Shown here piece after piece: positions 9,706 to 17,812 of a stretch of DNA of 64,000 bases. Each line of letters begins with the position of its first letter. The stretch's first letter is position 1. Made by a program: the position numbers and the translations under genes. The notes under the pieces were generated by a model that did no database searches, was not told the origin of the DNA, and was given only the letters and a program-made list of their open reading frames with translations. This DNA comes from a virus, in the IMG/VR virus record IMGVR_UViG_3300045684_000009, positions 62,001-126,000 of that record; one strand, written 5' to 3'.

Positions 9706-10723
9706 CCTGTAATTCAGGTATTGTAAGGTTCTCTTCTGATTCATTCTCTATATTTATACGTTCTTCAATAATAGATTCATCTATCCTTGCTCTAATTTCA
9801 GCTTCAAGACCTTCATTATCTTTAATGAACTCTTTAACTTTGTTTGAGCCTTGACCTAACTTTGTACCATCATACGCGTACCAAGAACCTGATTTGTTGA
9901 TTATATCAAAATCAACAGCGTTGTCAACAACGTCTTGAAGTATATCAAACCCCACACCATTGTAATAATACAAAGTGAATCTTTTACCTCTATTTCCTGA
10001 TAGTTTGTCTTTGTTAACAGTTACGTTAACCTTCTGACCTATCACTTCTGTACCGTCTTTTGCGTTAGCCAAGCTAAGTCTTAACTTTTGTGCGGGATAA
10101 TATCCTACACCTTTACCGCCTGGTTCAACTATAGGTTCGAATGTGTTTCCAATATTATCATAGACCTTGTTGGTCATGAGTAACGCTGTATCAGTCTTAT
10201 ACACTCTACCTCTAAACTTCTTAAAGAACTTGTTAATGATTCTAGCATCTGTTCCCATCTTAGTTGACTGCATGTCATCTTGGAACTCGGCGGCAGAACC
10301 AATGGAAGTTAAACCATCATGTATAATGATATCACATATGTCACACATATCATATACTATATTAGCAGCTTCCTCTAAGTACTCAGGTTGTAATACGTGT
10401 ATTCTTTCACGTTCTATACCAAAGTAGTCGTATACCCACTTATATGAAGCCTCAGTCCACTCAAACTCACAGTCTAAGAAGCCAATATCTGCGTCTTTGT
10501 TATATCCTGCCATCTGCAAAGCTAAACTAGTTTTACCCGTAGAATATTTACCTGCATATGTTGTAATCTTTCCAATTCCTGGACCTCCACCAAGATATCT
10601 ATCGAATGAGGGGAATGGGTTGTCTAATCTCCTAACACTATCATTGAGTTTAGGCTTTTGTCCTTCGTACTTTTTATAAAGAGCGTCTAACGAACCTAAC
10701 GCTTTATCCATCTTTTTAGCCAT
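9686..10723 (-). CDS. recA: RecA/UvsX-family recombinase
   Basis: 345 residues, the usual RecA length. The Walker A motif GKYSTGKTSLAL lies near residues 58-69. A Walker B-like hydrophobic strand ending in Asp (CDICDIIIHDG) lies near 130-140, and a RecA loop-like region GGKGVGYYPAQ follows at about 200. The C terminus carries an acidic tail (ENESEENL). In phages RecA-type enzymes coat single-stranded DNA and drive strand exchange for recombination-dependent replication and repair. It starts 2 bases after the end of the next upstream gene, so both are in the same leftward operon as the polymerase, SSB and NinG-like nuclease. Confidence 0.9.
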   Translation of the reverse strand: MAKKMDKALGSLDALYKKYEGQKPKLNDSVRRLDNPFPSFDRYLGGGPGIGKITTYAGKYSTGKTSLALQMAGYNKDADIGFLDCEFEWTEASYKWVYDYFGIERERIHVLQPEYLEEAANIVYDMCDICDIIIHDGLTSIGSAAEFQDDMQSTKMGTDARIINKFFKKFRGRVYKTDTALLMTNKVYDNIGNTFEPIVEPGGKGVGYYPAQKLRLSLANAKDGTEVIGQKVNVTVNKDKLSGNRGKRFTLYYYNGVGFDILQDVVDNAVDFDIINKSGSWYAYDGTKLGQGSNKVKEFIKDNEGLEAEIRARIDESIIEERINIENESEENLTIPELQDATSTD

Positions 10724-10724
10724 A

Positions 10725-11126
10725 TTATTTAGTTAATGAAATTCGTGAACTAATTGCATTTAATATCTGATTAACTGCATCTACCATTATCTTTACTTTG
10801 TAATACTTTCTACCTGCTTCTAACCAATCGTTTTCAGCTTCCGCACATTCAAGTCTAGCGGTATTAGATAACTCTTCACGAGCTATGTTCCTACCTGTTT
10901 TCTCTGATTTAGAACCTCGCAACCTTTCCTCTACTTCGGCAATACATCGTTTACGTCTGTAATCTGCTGCTTCATGTCCGTGTCTTATATCTGAATAAAA
11001 GTCTGACATCAAGAATAATTGATGACTTATATCTTCTCTCATTGATACTAGATCGTCAGGGTCATACGTTTCTTTTTTAGCATTGTATCTGTCTATTAAT
11101 TTTGAAATTGCTTCTACTGGATGCAT
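10725..11126 (-). CDS. Hypothetical helical protein, 133 aa
   Basis: Not recognised. It is all-helical by composition, rich in Arg, Glu and Ala, with predicted coiled-coil segments (EVEERLRG, ECAEAENDWLEAGRKYYKVK). It lies 2 bases upstream of recA. Small helical proteins next to phage recombinases are sometimes mediators, but that is only a positional guess here. Confidence 0.65.
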   Translation of the reverse strand: MHPVEAISKLIDRYNAKKETYDPDDLVSMREDISHQLFLMSDFYSDIRHGHEAADYRRKRCIAEVEERLRGSKSEKTGRNIAREELSNTARLECAEAENDWLEAGRKYYKVKIMVDAVNQILNAISSRISLTK

Positions 11127-11129
11127 TTG

Positions 11130-11426
11130 TTATGTTTTTTTAAGAGTCATGTAATTAGAAAAATAGTTTGGATTGTCAGCATATAAAACATCTAACGCCA
11201 TTTTAAGTTGTGCAAATTCATAAAATGCGAAGTTGATTTTTGTACCAAGTATATTCATAAACACGTCGTCATCATTTATCTCTATTTTTAGAAACTTAGA
11301 TTTAGGATTTAGATAACCACCTGCTTCATTAAATGTATATTTTGTGATATCATTTTTTAATTCTTTAGTGACAGTATAATCAATCTCATTGGTACACTTG
11401 TTCACTATAAATAGTTTATCTTTCAT
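11130..11426 (-). CDS. Hypothetical protein, 98 aa
   Basis: Not recognised. The start is taken at ATG 11426 (MKDKLFIVNK), which overlaps the upstream gene's stop by 11 bases. An upstream in-frame start at 11462 would give a larger overlap and an untypical N terminus. It is a small alpha/beta protein without motifs. Confidence 0.6.
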   Translation of the reverse strand: MKDKLFIVNKCTNEIDYTVTKELKNDITKYTFNEAGGYLNPKSKFLKIEINDDDVFMNILGTKINFAFYEFAQLKMALDVLYADNPNYFSNYMTLKKT

Positions 11427-11709
11427 AATTTTTATCTTTATAAACGTGATGTAAAAACTCACCTACTTGAATTACAGGTGTGTCGTTGATTTTCCAAATG
11501 CCATTTTGTACAACTAGATTGGTGAGAGATTTACATGGGAATGTGAATGAGTTCCCATCCACTTTAACATCACCTAATATTACAATTGAGTACATGTCAC
11601 CACCATAATAATAAGATAATATATCCCCATACTCATACCAATCTACATCTAAACGTATAACATCTGATTCTTTAGAGTTAAACAATTCTAAACACATTGA
11701 TTTAGCCAT
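11416..11709 (-). CDS. Hypothetical protein, 97 aa
   Basis: Not recognised. The chain is beta-rich with many aromatic residues (YYYGGDMYSIVILGDVKV). It lies between a DNA methylase gene (4 bases upstream) and another unknown gene that it overlaps. Confidence 0.6.
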   Translation of the reverse strand: MAKSMCLELFNSKESDVIRLDVDWYEYGDILSYYYGGDMYSIVILGDVKVDGNSFTFPCKSLTNLVVQNGIWKINDTPVIQVGEFLHHVYKDKNYER

Positions 11710-11713
11710 ATAT

Positions 11714-12382
11714 TTATTGTTTATTTAAATTATGTATTAAATTGACACTCTCAAGAACTTCCTTGCACAATTCGTTTGGTATCTTACTTCTATTGTAATT
11801 ACCTTTTAAACCTTGAGTTCCTGTCCTACTACCTCTAGGTGCGGGTTGGTGGTGGCAATTCTTATTACCATTAAAACACTCCTTTCTCGGTTTCCAACCA
11901 TCCACATTGAACATACTATATAGGTGGTTAGTCCATATATCAGTTGGTTTTGCTCTAAAATCACCATAAGTACAGTACCAAACTGTAGTTCTTTCTAAAT
12001 CAGCAACGACTGGTAACTTCCGCAATTTACCTCTAGGGTTTTCCATAAACCATTTTAAATTAGGGTTTAAATTCAAGAAGTGATTTATAATATTTAAAGT
12101 CGATTGTACGTACTCAACACCTTTTAAAGCGTTCTCACTTTTAGGAGTGTGGTCTTTATTCCAATGCTTTCCTATACTTGCAACACTGAAGTACGTGCAT
12201 GGTGGTGATGCCCATATAACATCAGGTATAAACGGCACTTTAGATACATCAAAAGAGTTAATATCTACAGAGTAGTCTATATCATCAAAGTCGTTAATAT
12301 CAGAAGAGAATACGTTGAAACCTTGTTTCTCAGCCTCTTTTCCAACACTTCTAGACCCTGCAAATAATTCTAATAAATTCAT
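11714..12382 (-). CDS. DNA cytosine methyltransferase-like protein
   Basis: 222 residues. SAM-binding motif I appears at the N terminus (LLELFAGSRSVGKEAEKQG) and the catalytic-type PPC motif in WASPPCTYFS near residue 60. Later come an ENPRGKLRKL segment (motif VI-like ENP) and a C-rich tail (CFNGNKNCHHQPAPRGSR). It is short compared with normal C5 methylases, which have a longer target-recognition domain. It probably methylates phage DNA against host restriction or belongs to the short phage Dcm-like group. No restriction endonuclease is visible nearby. A second methylase lies at 17802-18779. Confidence 0.7.
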   Translation of the reverse strand: MNLLELFAGSRSVGKEAEKQGFNVFSSDINDFDDIDYSVDINSFDVSKVPFIPDVIWASPPCTYFSVASIGKHWNKDHTPKSENALKGVEYVQSTLNIINHFLNLNPNLKWFMENPRGKLRKLPVVADLERTTVWYCTYGDFRAKPTDIWTNHLYSMFNVDGWKPRKECFNGNKNCHHQPAPRGSRTGTQGLKGNYNRSKIPNELCKEVLESVNLIHNLNKQ

Positions 12383-12384
12383 AA

Positions 12385-12732
12385 TTATTGTTTTAATTGG
12401 TTAGCGTATTGTTCCATTATTTCTTCCAATGTTATGTAATCACCATCACCATACCAAAAAATAGGCTCTATTGGATTTACTCCTTTGCTCTTCAAAAATT
12501 CCTCTGCGCTCTTTGTCTCTTTAATATGGTGTACATTCCCGATAATATGACTCACCACTTCACTATCGGGCTGCTCTGATTCGATTAACTCAAGTAGTTT
12601 GATTGCTTCACACTTAGCACCTTGATAGTGATTATAAATAGGACGTCCTAGCAATGGGTTGTCTCTCACTTCTATCATTTTAGCTTTTAACTCTACAATC
12701 CTATCCTTTATCTGTTGTATTAAGTATTTCAT
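12385..12732 (-). CDS. Hypothetical protein with YANQLK C-terminal tag
   Basis: 115 residues. An N-terminal helix (IKDRIVELKAKMIEVRD) is followed by a middle region and then the module SAEEFLKSKGV...ITLEEIMEQYANQLKQ. The final peptide is almost the same as the end of the gene at 13155 (MEAYANQLKL), and the underlying DNA is also similar (24 of 27 bases). The role is unknown; the tail looks like a shared interaction or localisation module. Confidence 0.65.
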   Translation of the reverse strand: MKYLIQQIKDRIVELKAKMIEVRDNPLLGRPIYNHYQGAKCEAIKLLELIESEQPDSEVVSHIIGNVHHIKETKSAEEFLKSKGVNPIEPIFWYGDGDYITLEEIMEQYANQLKQ

Positions 12733-12741
12733 ATTATTGTT

Positions 12742-12882
12742 TTAATTGGATACTGCGAAAAGAATAAGCATACACACAAAAGATACTACTATAATTATAC
12801 CTAAGAAGAAAAGTACATTCTGTAATGTGCTAGGTGATTCTTCTTCCATAATTTCCCAAAAATAATCATCTTCTATTTTCAT
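12742..12882 (-). CDS. Small single-span membrane protein, 46 aa
   Basis: The start is taken at ATG 12882 (MKIEDDYFWEI) rather than the in-frame codon at 12975, which would lie inside the next gene. Acidic N-terminal part, then one strong hydrophobic segment (VLFFLGIIIVVSFVCMLILF). Function unknown. Confidence 0.5.
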   Translation of the reverse strand: MKIEDDYFWEIMEEESPSTLQNVLFFLGIIIVVSFVCMLILFAVSN

Positions 12883-12898
12883 CTTACTTGTTTTAGTT

Positions 12899-13117
12899 TT
12901 AGTTATTTTTTTTAATTTTCTTAGATTTTTTATTAGGCTTGTATCGTTTTGTAGTGGTAACCTTCCATGTATCATTGCCTAAATTTTTCCAAATAGGATT
13001 TTCATAATGCTTCTCAAATACCGCGTACCATTTCACAACAAGTAATATCATAAGAAATATAGCTGCTATTACGCAAAAGAGTAATATTGATACTAATAAT
13101 GTGTCTAATGTTTCCAT
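12899..13117 (-). CDS. Small membrane protein with basic tail, 72 aa
   Basis: A hydrophobic segment spans residues 5-30 (TLLVSILLFCVIAAIFLMILL). A cytoplasmic-looking, strongly basic C terminus follows (KPNKKSKKIKKNN). It is followed after 16 bases by another one-span membrane gene. Pairs of small membrane proteins may act in lysis or in remodelling the host membrane, but nothing specific is seen. Confidence 0.55.
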   Translation of the reverse strand: METLDTLLVSILLFCVIAAIFLMILLVVKWYAVFEKHYENPIWKNLGNDTWKVTTTKRYKPNKKSKKIKKNN

Positions 13118-13154
13118 ATTTTGTTTTTCAGTGATTCTTCTAATAAATCCATAA

Positions 13155-13427
13155 TTATAGTTTTAACTGGTTAGCGTATGCTTCCATCGCATCTAAAATA
13201 TGTAAAATCATTTCAGTTTGATTATCGTTATCGATTGCTATAAAAATATCATCTTCGTATAGTTTCAAAATTTGAGCTGCACTTTTCTCAGCGATAAATT
13301 TCACCTTCCAATATTCTTTATCATAGTATTCTAACACTATTGGACGTTCGTCACCTACTTTAAATTCAATAGATGGGTCGTCTTCGTGTGTATATGATTT
13401 AATACAAATACCTGTAACTGTTTTCAT
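13155..13427 (-). CDS. Hypothetical protein with YANQLK C-terminal tag
   Basis: 90 residues, beta-rich first half (GICIKSYTHEDDPSIEFKVGDERPIV). It ends with LDAMEAYANQLKL, a near copy of the tail of the 12385 gene. Overlaps the 13424 gene by 4 bases. Function unknown. Confidence 0.65.
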   Translation of the reverse strand: MKTVTGICIKSYTHEDDPSIEFKVGDERPIVLEYYDKEYWKVKFIAEKSAAQILKLYEDDIFIAIDNDNQTEMILHILDAMEAYANQLKL

Positions 13428-13891
13428 AATAATTCTTTAATTAACTCAATATAATCATTTCTAAATGTAATGTCAAGTGTTTTAGACCTATTTAACAAAT
13501 CATTAACAAGTTCTTCACCTAATACTTCTTCGAACTTTTGGTGGTGTAAAGACCTAAAACCTTCGACAGCCACCTGAGCATCCCAACAATTAGATTGTTC
13601 ACTACATATTAAACAATTATCGAAATCCCACCTCAATCCTAAATGTGCTCTATCGATATAATGACACACTTGTGCTTTGTTAAGTCTCCACCACTTGTTA
13701 GTTAAAGGACAATGGAACTTACCCCCTGAGAAGTCATCAGATGACATCTGAAGGAGTTTCTCTCTAAAGAGATAGTCTAAGACCTTTTTGATGTCAGAGT
13801 TGCTTAAAGGAGCTGTAGTAGCTTCTGTATCTATAACTAACTTGTCGTAATTATCGTTAGTCCATTTTTTGGGGTTGAAGTATTTAGTCAT
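13424..13891 (-). CDS. NinG/Rap-like nuclease
   Basis: About 155 residues. The start is taken at ATG 13891 (MTKYFNPKKW); an upstream in-frame start would add an odd hydrophobic leader overlapping the next gene. The central pattern C-P-L-T...VCHYIDRAHLGLRWDFDNCLICSEQSNCWDAQ matches the zinc/HNH-like core of the lambda NinG (Rap) family: a His-Tyr-Ile-x-Arg step, an L-R-W-D-x-x-N step and paired cysteines. Rap cuts recombination intermediates such as D-loops and Holliday junctions. A location between recA and replication genes fits that role. The assignment is by motif only. Confidence 0.6.
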   Translation of the reverse strand: MTKYFNPKKWTNDNYDKLVIDTEATTAPLSNSDIKKVLDYLFREKLLQMSSDDFSGGKFHCPLTNKWWRLNKAQVCHYIDRAHLGLRWDFDNCLICSEQSNCWDAQVAVEGFRSLHHQKFEEVLGEELVNDLLNRSKTLDITFRNDYIELIKELL

Positions 13892-14069
13892 CGTTAAACT
13901 TATAAGGTGAATAAAAATCACTATCAAGAGGTAAGACATTAATAGCCTCTCTTAATGCTTGAATAACCATCTCAGGTTTAACTGTTATAGCCCCGAGGGC
14001 TGGGGAGGGCGTGAATTGCACCTCCCCAAATGTTGTGTAAATTTTAATTGCTGACTTGTCTTTGTTCAT
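13884..14069 (-). CDS. Hypothetical protein, 61 aa
   Basis: Not recognised. It overlaps the NinG-like gene by 8 bases and starts 2 bases after the ribonucleotide reductase stop. Its coding sequence contains a strikingly GC-rich block with strong competing hairpins (13991-14028). Confidence 0.6.
   Translation of the reverse strand: MNKDKSAIKIYTTFGEVQFTPSPALGAITVKPEMVIQALREAINVLPLDSDFYSPYKFNDD
13991..14028 (-). promoter_or_regulatory. GC-rich block with mutually exclusive hairpins
   Basis: Inside the 61-aa gene just downstream of the ribonucleotide reductase gene. An 8-bp stem TGGGGAGG/CCTCCCCA closes a 12-base loop. Its GGGG arm can alternatively pair with the CCCC at 13991-13994 (7-base loop). 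In a very AT-rich genome this is an outlier. It could be an mRNA processing or attenuation structure; that is inference. Confidence 0.3.
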
Positions 14070-14071
14070 AT

Positions 14072-15988
14072 CTAATATATTAGATCACATGAACCGCCTG
14101 CACAAGCCAACTCTCCTTTAAGATTTGTATTGTCATGCTTTTCTGTGATTTTGGTTAAATCAATAGGGTTATCTCTAATGTACTTCATACGTTTATTATA
14201 TTCGTACTCTGTACAGTTCTGAAAAGGAGCATCTTTATAAGTACCGCCATCATACGGTAATACAGATAACCCATTATAGTTATCTCTATGTTTCCATAAC
14301 CATTCTCCTACATCGTCCCAATCACCTTCTTTCACGCTACAAGTAGCTGATACGTTATTCGTATTTGGTCCTGATACATGGCCTTGATGTACCCATTCTA
14401 AATTGAATCTGTCAACTCTTTCTAAGAAACCTAACCAGTCCTCATTCTCTCTCAATGTAGCCGTTTTAGGTGCTTTTTGAGGGATACCGATTACGGCAGA
14501 ATTAGGTTGATAGTCCATCACTTTAATTAGTGAGGGATGATTCTTTACAAAATAATTATACAAATCATCTCCAACAGTACATTGCATGTTTCTAATGTAG
14601 AATTCAGAATGCCAAGCATGTATACCGCTAGAACTACCTACTACACAACTTGTTGTACCGCTAGGTTTGACTGTGGTGGTTCTAGCCGCAGGGTTAATAC
14701 CTATAAGATTAGCCACTCTTACATTCTCATCTTTGACTATTGCGGCGGCTTCTAACAAGTCCATATCGTATATATTGCCATTACATATACCCGTAAGACC
14801 TACACCAATTAACGCATCCTTTTCCGTATTATCCTGCCAGTCAGGACGAAGATAATGGAAATCTGTAAACCCTGCCTGTAACGTACCAAAGAATGCTGCG
14901 ACCCTAGACCTCTCATTGAAATCTTTTTGATCTCTTAATGTACCTGCATTTAGCTCTGTTAAGTTACAGAATGTACACCATCTTAATGATATTTCACAGC
15001 ATGGGTTAGTACCGTAATTGGGGTCGTTCGTGAAGTAAATACCAGGCTCTCCTGAACCTGAGTCTTTTACTATCTTCCAAAAGTCAATAAAGTCTTTCTT
15101 CTTAACTCTACCTCTCACAAACACTGCAGAATTATTGGCTCTACCTCTTTGTGGGTTATTCTCCCACCAATTCCCATGTTTACATGTAGCCATATCTTTC
15201 GAGTCCATAGAGAATAGAGAGATAAGAGCTGCGCGACGAATTCCACCAGCTAATACAGCATCAGCAATGTGACAACATATATCGTGACATTGAAGGTCAG
15301 TCAATTTATCTCCATTATCCATGCTATTAAGAATCGATTCTATATTTACTAATGCAATTCTTAAAGGGTCTGGTCCAGGAGCTTTACCTCCTGCGGTGAC
15401 TAAAGCCTCACCTTTTTCTCTAATGTCTGAGAAGTCATATCTAGGTTTATACTTACGTAACCCCATATAAGACTGTATAAGTACTTTAATAGCATCAGAC
15501 CATCCTTCTATAGAGTCTGATATAAGATACTTTCGCTCTTTCAGGGGTTTCTGTATCGATGGTAACTTTCTGATGTGGGAGAATTGAACAGAGTAACCTA
15601 CTCCCGTACCACCCAATAACAAGAACATGAGTTCACTAAAAGCATGCACATCATCTATAGGTAAATACCCGCAATTATATACTCTACTTTCGGTCTTTTC
15701 AATTGCTGGCCCTGCAAACTGTAATGCTCTCATACTAGGTAACAAGTCTCTATTGTATAAATACTTAGAGTTAGTTACAATTTCATCTGCTAATGATCCT
15801 TTCTCTGTTGTTAATACCTTAGTTTTGAATTGGGCATATACATCATCTCCACAATACTTCTTTAATAGCATTGCTATATATCTGTCAATAATCTCATCCC
15901 AATTCTCTCTTCTTTTTAAATCAGGTCTATATCTCGCATACTTGTTATAAACGACAATATCTGATAATAGTTGTTGTGATTCATTCAT
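14072..15988 (-). CDS. nrdJ: Adenosylcobalamin-dependent (class II) ribonucleotide reductase
   Basis: 638 residues. Reduces ribonucleotides to deoxyribonucleotides for phage DNA synthesis. Visible landmarks: NCGYLPIDD near residue 105 (first redox Cys), a glycine loop LLLGGTGVGYS, and NPCCEISL near 310 (radical Cys and catalytic Glu). Then come CNLTELNAG, the motif VKPSGTTS near 430, and the C-terminal redox pair CAGGSC. The single-chain form with no separate radical-generating subunit and the C-terminal cysteines fit the monomeric B12-dependent class. It needs cobalamin from the host or the environment, a common choice in marine phages. Flanked by small genes with 2-3 base gaps. Confidence 0.88.
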   Translation of the reverse strand: MNESQQLLSDIVVYNKYARYRPDLKRRENWDEIIDRYIAMLLKKYCGDDVYAQFKTKVLTTEKGSLADEIVTNSKYLYNRDLLPSMRALQFAGPAIEKTESRVYNCGYLPIDDVHAFSELMFLLLGGTGVGYSVQFSHIRKLPSIQKPLKERKYLISDSIEGWSDAIKVLIQSYMGLRKYKPRYDFSDIREKGEALVTAGGKAPGPDPLRIALVNIESILNSMDNGDKLTDLQCHDICCHIADAVLAGGIRRAALISLFSMDSKDMATCKHGNWWENNPQRGRANNSAVFVRGRVKKKDFIDFWKIVKDSGSGEPGIYFTNDPNYGTNPCCEISLRWCTFCNLTELNAGTLRDQKDFNERSRVAAFFGTLQAGFTDFHYLRPDWQDNTEKDALIGVGLTGICNGNIYDMDLLEAAAIVKDENVRVANLIGINPAARTTTVKPSGTTSCVVGSSSGIHAWHSEFYIRNMQCTVGDDLYNYFVKNHPSLIKVMDYQPNSAVIGIPQKAPKTATLRENEDWLGFLERVDRFNLEWVHQGHVSGPNTNNVSATCSVKEGDWDDVGEWLWKHRDNYNGLSVLPYDGGTYKDAPFQNCTEYEYNKRMKYIRDNPIDLTKITEKHDNTNLKGELACAGGSCDLIY

Positions 15989-15991
15989 ATT

Positions 15992-16330
15992 TTAATTTAA
16001 TTTATCTAAAGCTTCTTCTAAACATTCATTCATACTTGCACCACCGTTGTAATATACAAGGTCAAAAGAATATACTCCTTCCCCTATTTCATTTGCCATT
16101 ATTACTTCATAGGGATCGTGTTGATCTAACTTTACGAACTCGTACAGCTTACCTGTACTTTTATGAAAGAAGTATTCTTCATACAGTTCGTCAGTTAATG
16201 CGTGAGTATTGGACTCGTGATAACTAGCTACATTTATTTTACGTTTTAAAATAATATCTCTACAATATTCTTCAATATCGTCTGTAATCACTTCTCGAAT
16301 AACTCCTTTGTAATACACTGTTTCGCTCAT
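15992..16330 (-). CDS. Hypothetical protein, 112 aa
   Basis: Not recognised. Mixed alpha/beta and acidic, it ends in an ECLEEALDKLN helix. Sits 3 bases upstream of the ribonucleotide reductase gene. Confidence 0.6.
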   Translation of the reverse strand: MSETVYYKGVIREVITDDIEEYCRDIILKRKINVASYHESNTHALTDELYEEYFFHKSTGKLYEFVKLDQHDPYEVIMANEIGEGVYSFDLVYYNGGASMNECLEEALDKLN

Positions 16331-16332
16331 GT

Positions 16333-16512
16333 TTATTCTAATTTGTCATTTAAGAAATCTTCAAACTCTCGGTAATCAAACCTATAGTCCGAAATGTATT
16401 GTTGCAACATGTCGAGTAACATTTGTTCGATAAGGTTGTCAGGTATTAATACTAAAGCCTCTGATGGAACAGATTCTAAATCCGCTAAATCATGTATGTA
16501 TGGTATTTCCAT
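16333..16512 (-). CDS. Hypothetical acidic protein, 59 aa
   Basis: A clean ATG-to-TAA frame filling the gap between the 15992 and 16517 genes with 2- and 4-base spacings. The protein is acidic and helical (LIEQMLLDMLQQYISDYRFDY). No known motif. Packing into the operon is the main support. Confidence 0.6.
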   Translation of the reverse strand: MEIPYIHDLADLESVPSEALVLIPDNLIEQMLLDMLQQYISDYRFDYREFEDFLNDKLE

Positions 16513-16516
16513 TTAC

Positions 16517-16858
16517 TTATGTTTTAGATTCTTCTCTATCGTCACCACTTCCGTGTAACGTGTTAGTCTCTCTTCTTTTTGTTAATTTATTAAAGTTAGC
16601 TTCTAATATTTCCTCTAAAGTTAATTGTAACTCATTTGCAATTGCGGTACAGTACCAAATAACATCTCCAATCTCTTTTTTTATCTGATCTCGATTCTCT
16701 TGTACTACGTGACCTCCTTGGTCTCTGTAAATCTTTTTAACTTTTTCAGCAACTTCACCTGCTTCACCTGTAAGTCCTAGAGCGCAATATGCTAGTCCTA
16801 TTTCTTTAGGATATATTGCAGTCATTCCTATTATTGTTTGATATTCAGCTAATGTCAT
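16517..16858 (-). CDS. mazG: MazG-like nucleotide pyrophosphohydrolase
   Basis: 113 residues. The MazG helical metal-binding pattern is clear: EAGEVAEKVKK (E-x2-E) near residues 32-42 and KEIGDVIWYC (E-x2-D) near 62-71, followed by the typical tail NFNKLTKR...LHGSGDDRE. Such phage enzymes hydrolyse (d)NTPs to (d)NMPs and may change nucleotide pools or ppGpp-linked signalling in infected cells. Lies in the nucleotide-metabolism stretch with the reductase. Confidence 0.85.
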   Translation of the reverse strand: MTLAEYQTIIGMTAIYPKEIGLAYCALGLTGEAGEVAEKVKKIYRDQGGHVVQENRDQIKKEIGDVIWYCTAIANELQLTLEEILEANFNKLTKRRETNTLHGSGDDREESKT

Positions 16859-16868
16859 ATTATTTGTT

Positions 16869-17450
16869 TTAAAAAACGTAAGTTAATGCGAAGACTCCAC
16901 CTGCTCCTACAATAGTACCCATCAGAGGAGAACCCTCACGGTTTCCTATAAAGTAACCAACACCACCACCTAATACTGTGGCGAGTAGTCTAAGCTTCTT
17001 TATCTTTGAGTTTGTTACATTGGTGAAATAGTCTTCAATGTTTCCTAGACTCTGAGTAGTCTGATTAGTAAGCTTGAGAGTCTCAGTGTGTACCTCCCAA
17101 GCATCTTGAATGATTTTCTCATTATTCCTTACAAGTAGTTCATTTGATTTAGATACTTGAGCCATAGAACCTGATAACAAACCATTCTTCTTCATTATCA
17201 AATTGTTCTCAGTCAGAGATCTTTCTAATTCTGATATCTTTAGTTTATAATCAGAATTAACATCTAACAGATGGTCAAATACTTTCAGTTGCCAAGTGTT
17301 AATTACATGCAACGTGTCGTGACCTTTGTTGACCAATGTTATTGGAAAACGAGTATCACTTTTAACCTCAAATATGAACTTCTTAGAAGCTTGACCACTT
17401 AAAGTCAAAGCTAAGAATACCAAGAGTACTAAAGCTATTAGTTTCTTCAT
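16869..17450 (-). CDS. Secreted/envelope protein with signal peptide and C-terminal hydrophobic region
   Basis: 193 residues. A classical signal peptide (MKKLIALVLLVFLALTLSGQA) is followed by a beta-rich part, a long coiled coil (about 60-135), and a glycine-rich hydrophobic end (VLGGGVGYFIGN...MGTIVGAGGVFALTYVF) like a membrane-inserting hairpin. Overlaps the upstream membrane gene by 4 bases. The pair could be envelope or lysis proteins. A dispersed repeat copy lies at 17321-17340. Confidence 0.5.
   Translation of the reverse strand: MKKLIALVLLVFLALTLSGQASKKFIFEVKSDTRFPITLVNKGHDTLHVINTWQLKVFDHLLDVNSDYKLKISELERSLTENNLIMKKNGLLSGSMAQVSKSNELLVRNNEKIIQDAWEVHTETLKLTNQTTQSLGNIEDYFTNVTNSKIKKLRLLATVLGGGVGYFIGNREGSPLMGTIVGAGGVFALTYVF
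17321..17340 (-). repeat. Dispersed palindromic repeat copy 3
   Basis: AACATTGGTCAACAAAGGTC on the minus strand, inside the signal-peptide protein gene (encodes TLVNKGH). Confidence 0.8.
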
Positions 17451-17812
17451 TGTTCTTCTTTAAATTGTTCATCTAATTTATGTCTAATAATCACGTTAAG
17501 TCCATCTAACTGAGTGTCAGAATTAAACTTAGGAGATGCTCTTTGAGGTTTCCTCTTTAATAACGTAAGTTCGTCTGTTAAAGCTATTATTTCCTCCCTA
17601 TATATAGAGTCTTGTGCAGAGAACATTTCTATTTCTCTGATTACACCATTTAGTGAATCTATCTCGGTGCTCAACTTAACAACAGTTTGTTGTTCGATAA
17701 CTAGTTTGTTTTTAACGTTACCGTACTGTACAGTGTAGTAAGTTAGACTAGCGATTAACATTGCTATTAAAATTAAACCGATTTTATCCACTTCACTTAA
17801 GTTAATTTTCAT
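17447..17812 (-). CDS. Membrane-anchored coiled-coil protein, possible inner-membrane spanin
   Basis: 121 residues. One N-terminal transmembrane segment (IGLILIAMLIASLTYYTVQYG) is followed by a long coiled coil (VIEQQTVVKLSTEIDSLNGVIREIEM and onward). This is the layout of Rz-type inner-membrane spanins. It overlaps by 4 bases a gene for an exported protein. No overlapping lipoprotein gene is seen, so the lysis role is only a hypothesis. Confidence 0.4.
   Translation of the reverse strand: MKINLSEVDKIGLILIAMLIASLTYYTVQYGNVKNKLVIEQQTVVKLSTEIDSLNGVIREIEMFSAQDSIYREEIIALTDELTLLKRKPQRASPKFNSDTQLDGLNVIIRHKLDEQFKEEQ

Noticed and set aside
14001-14028. Cobalamin riboswitch near the B12-dependent reductase
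   Set aside because: The structure lies downstream of the reductase gene and is a simple hairpin without the B12-box core.
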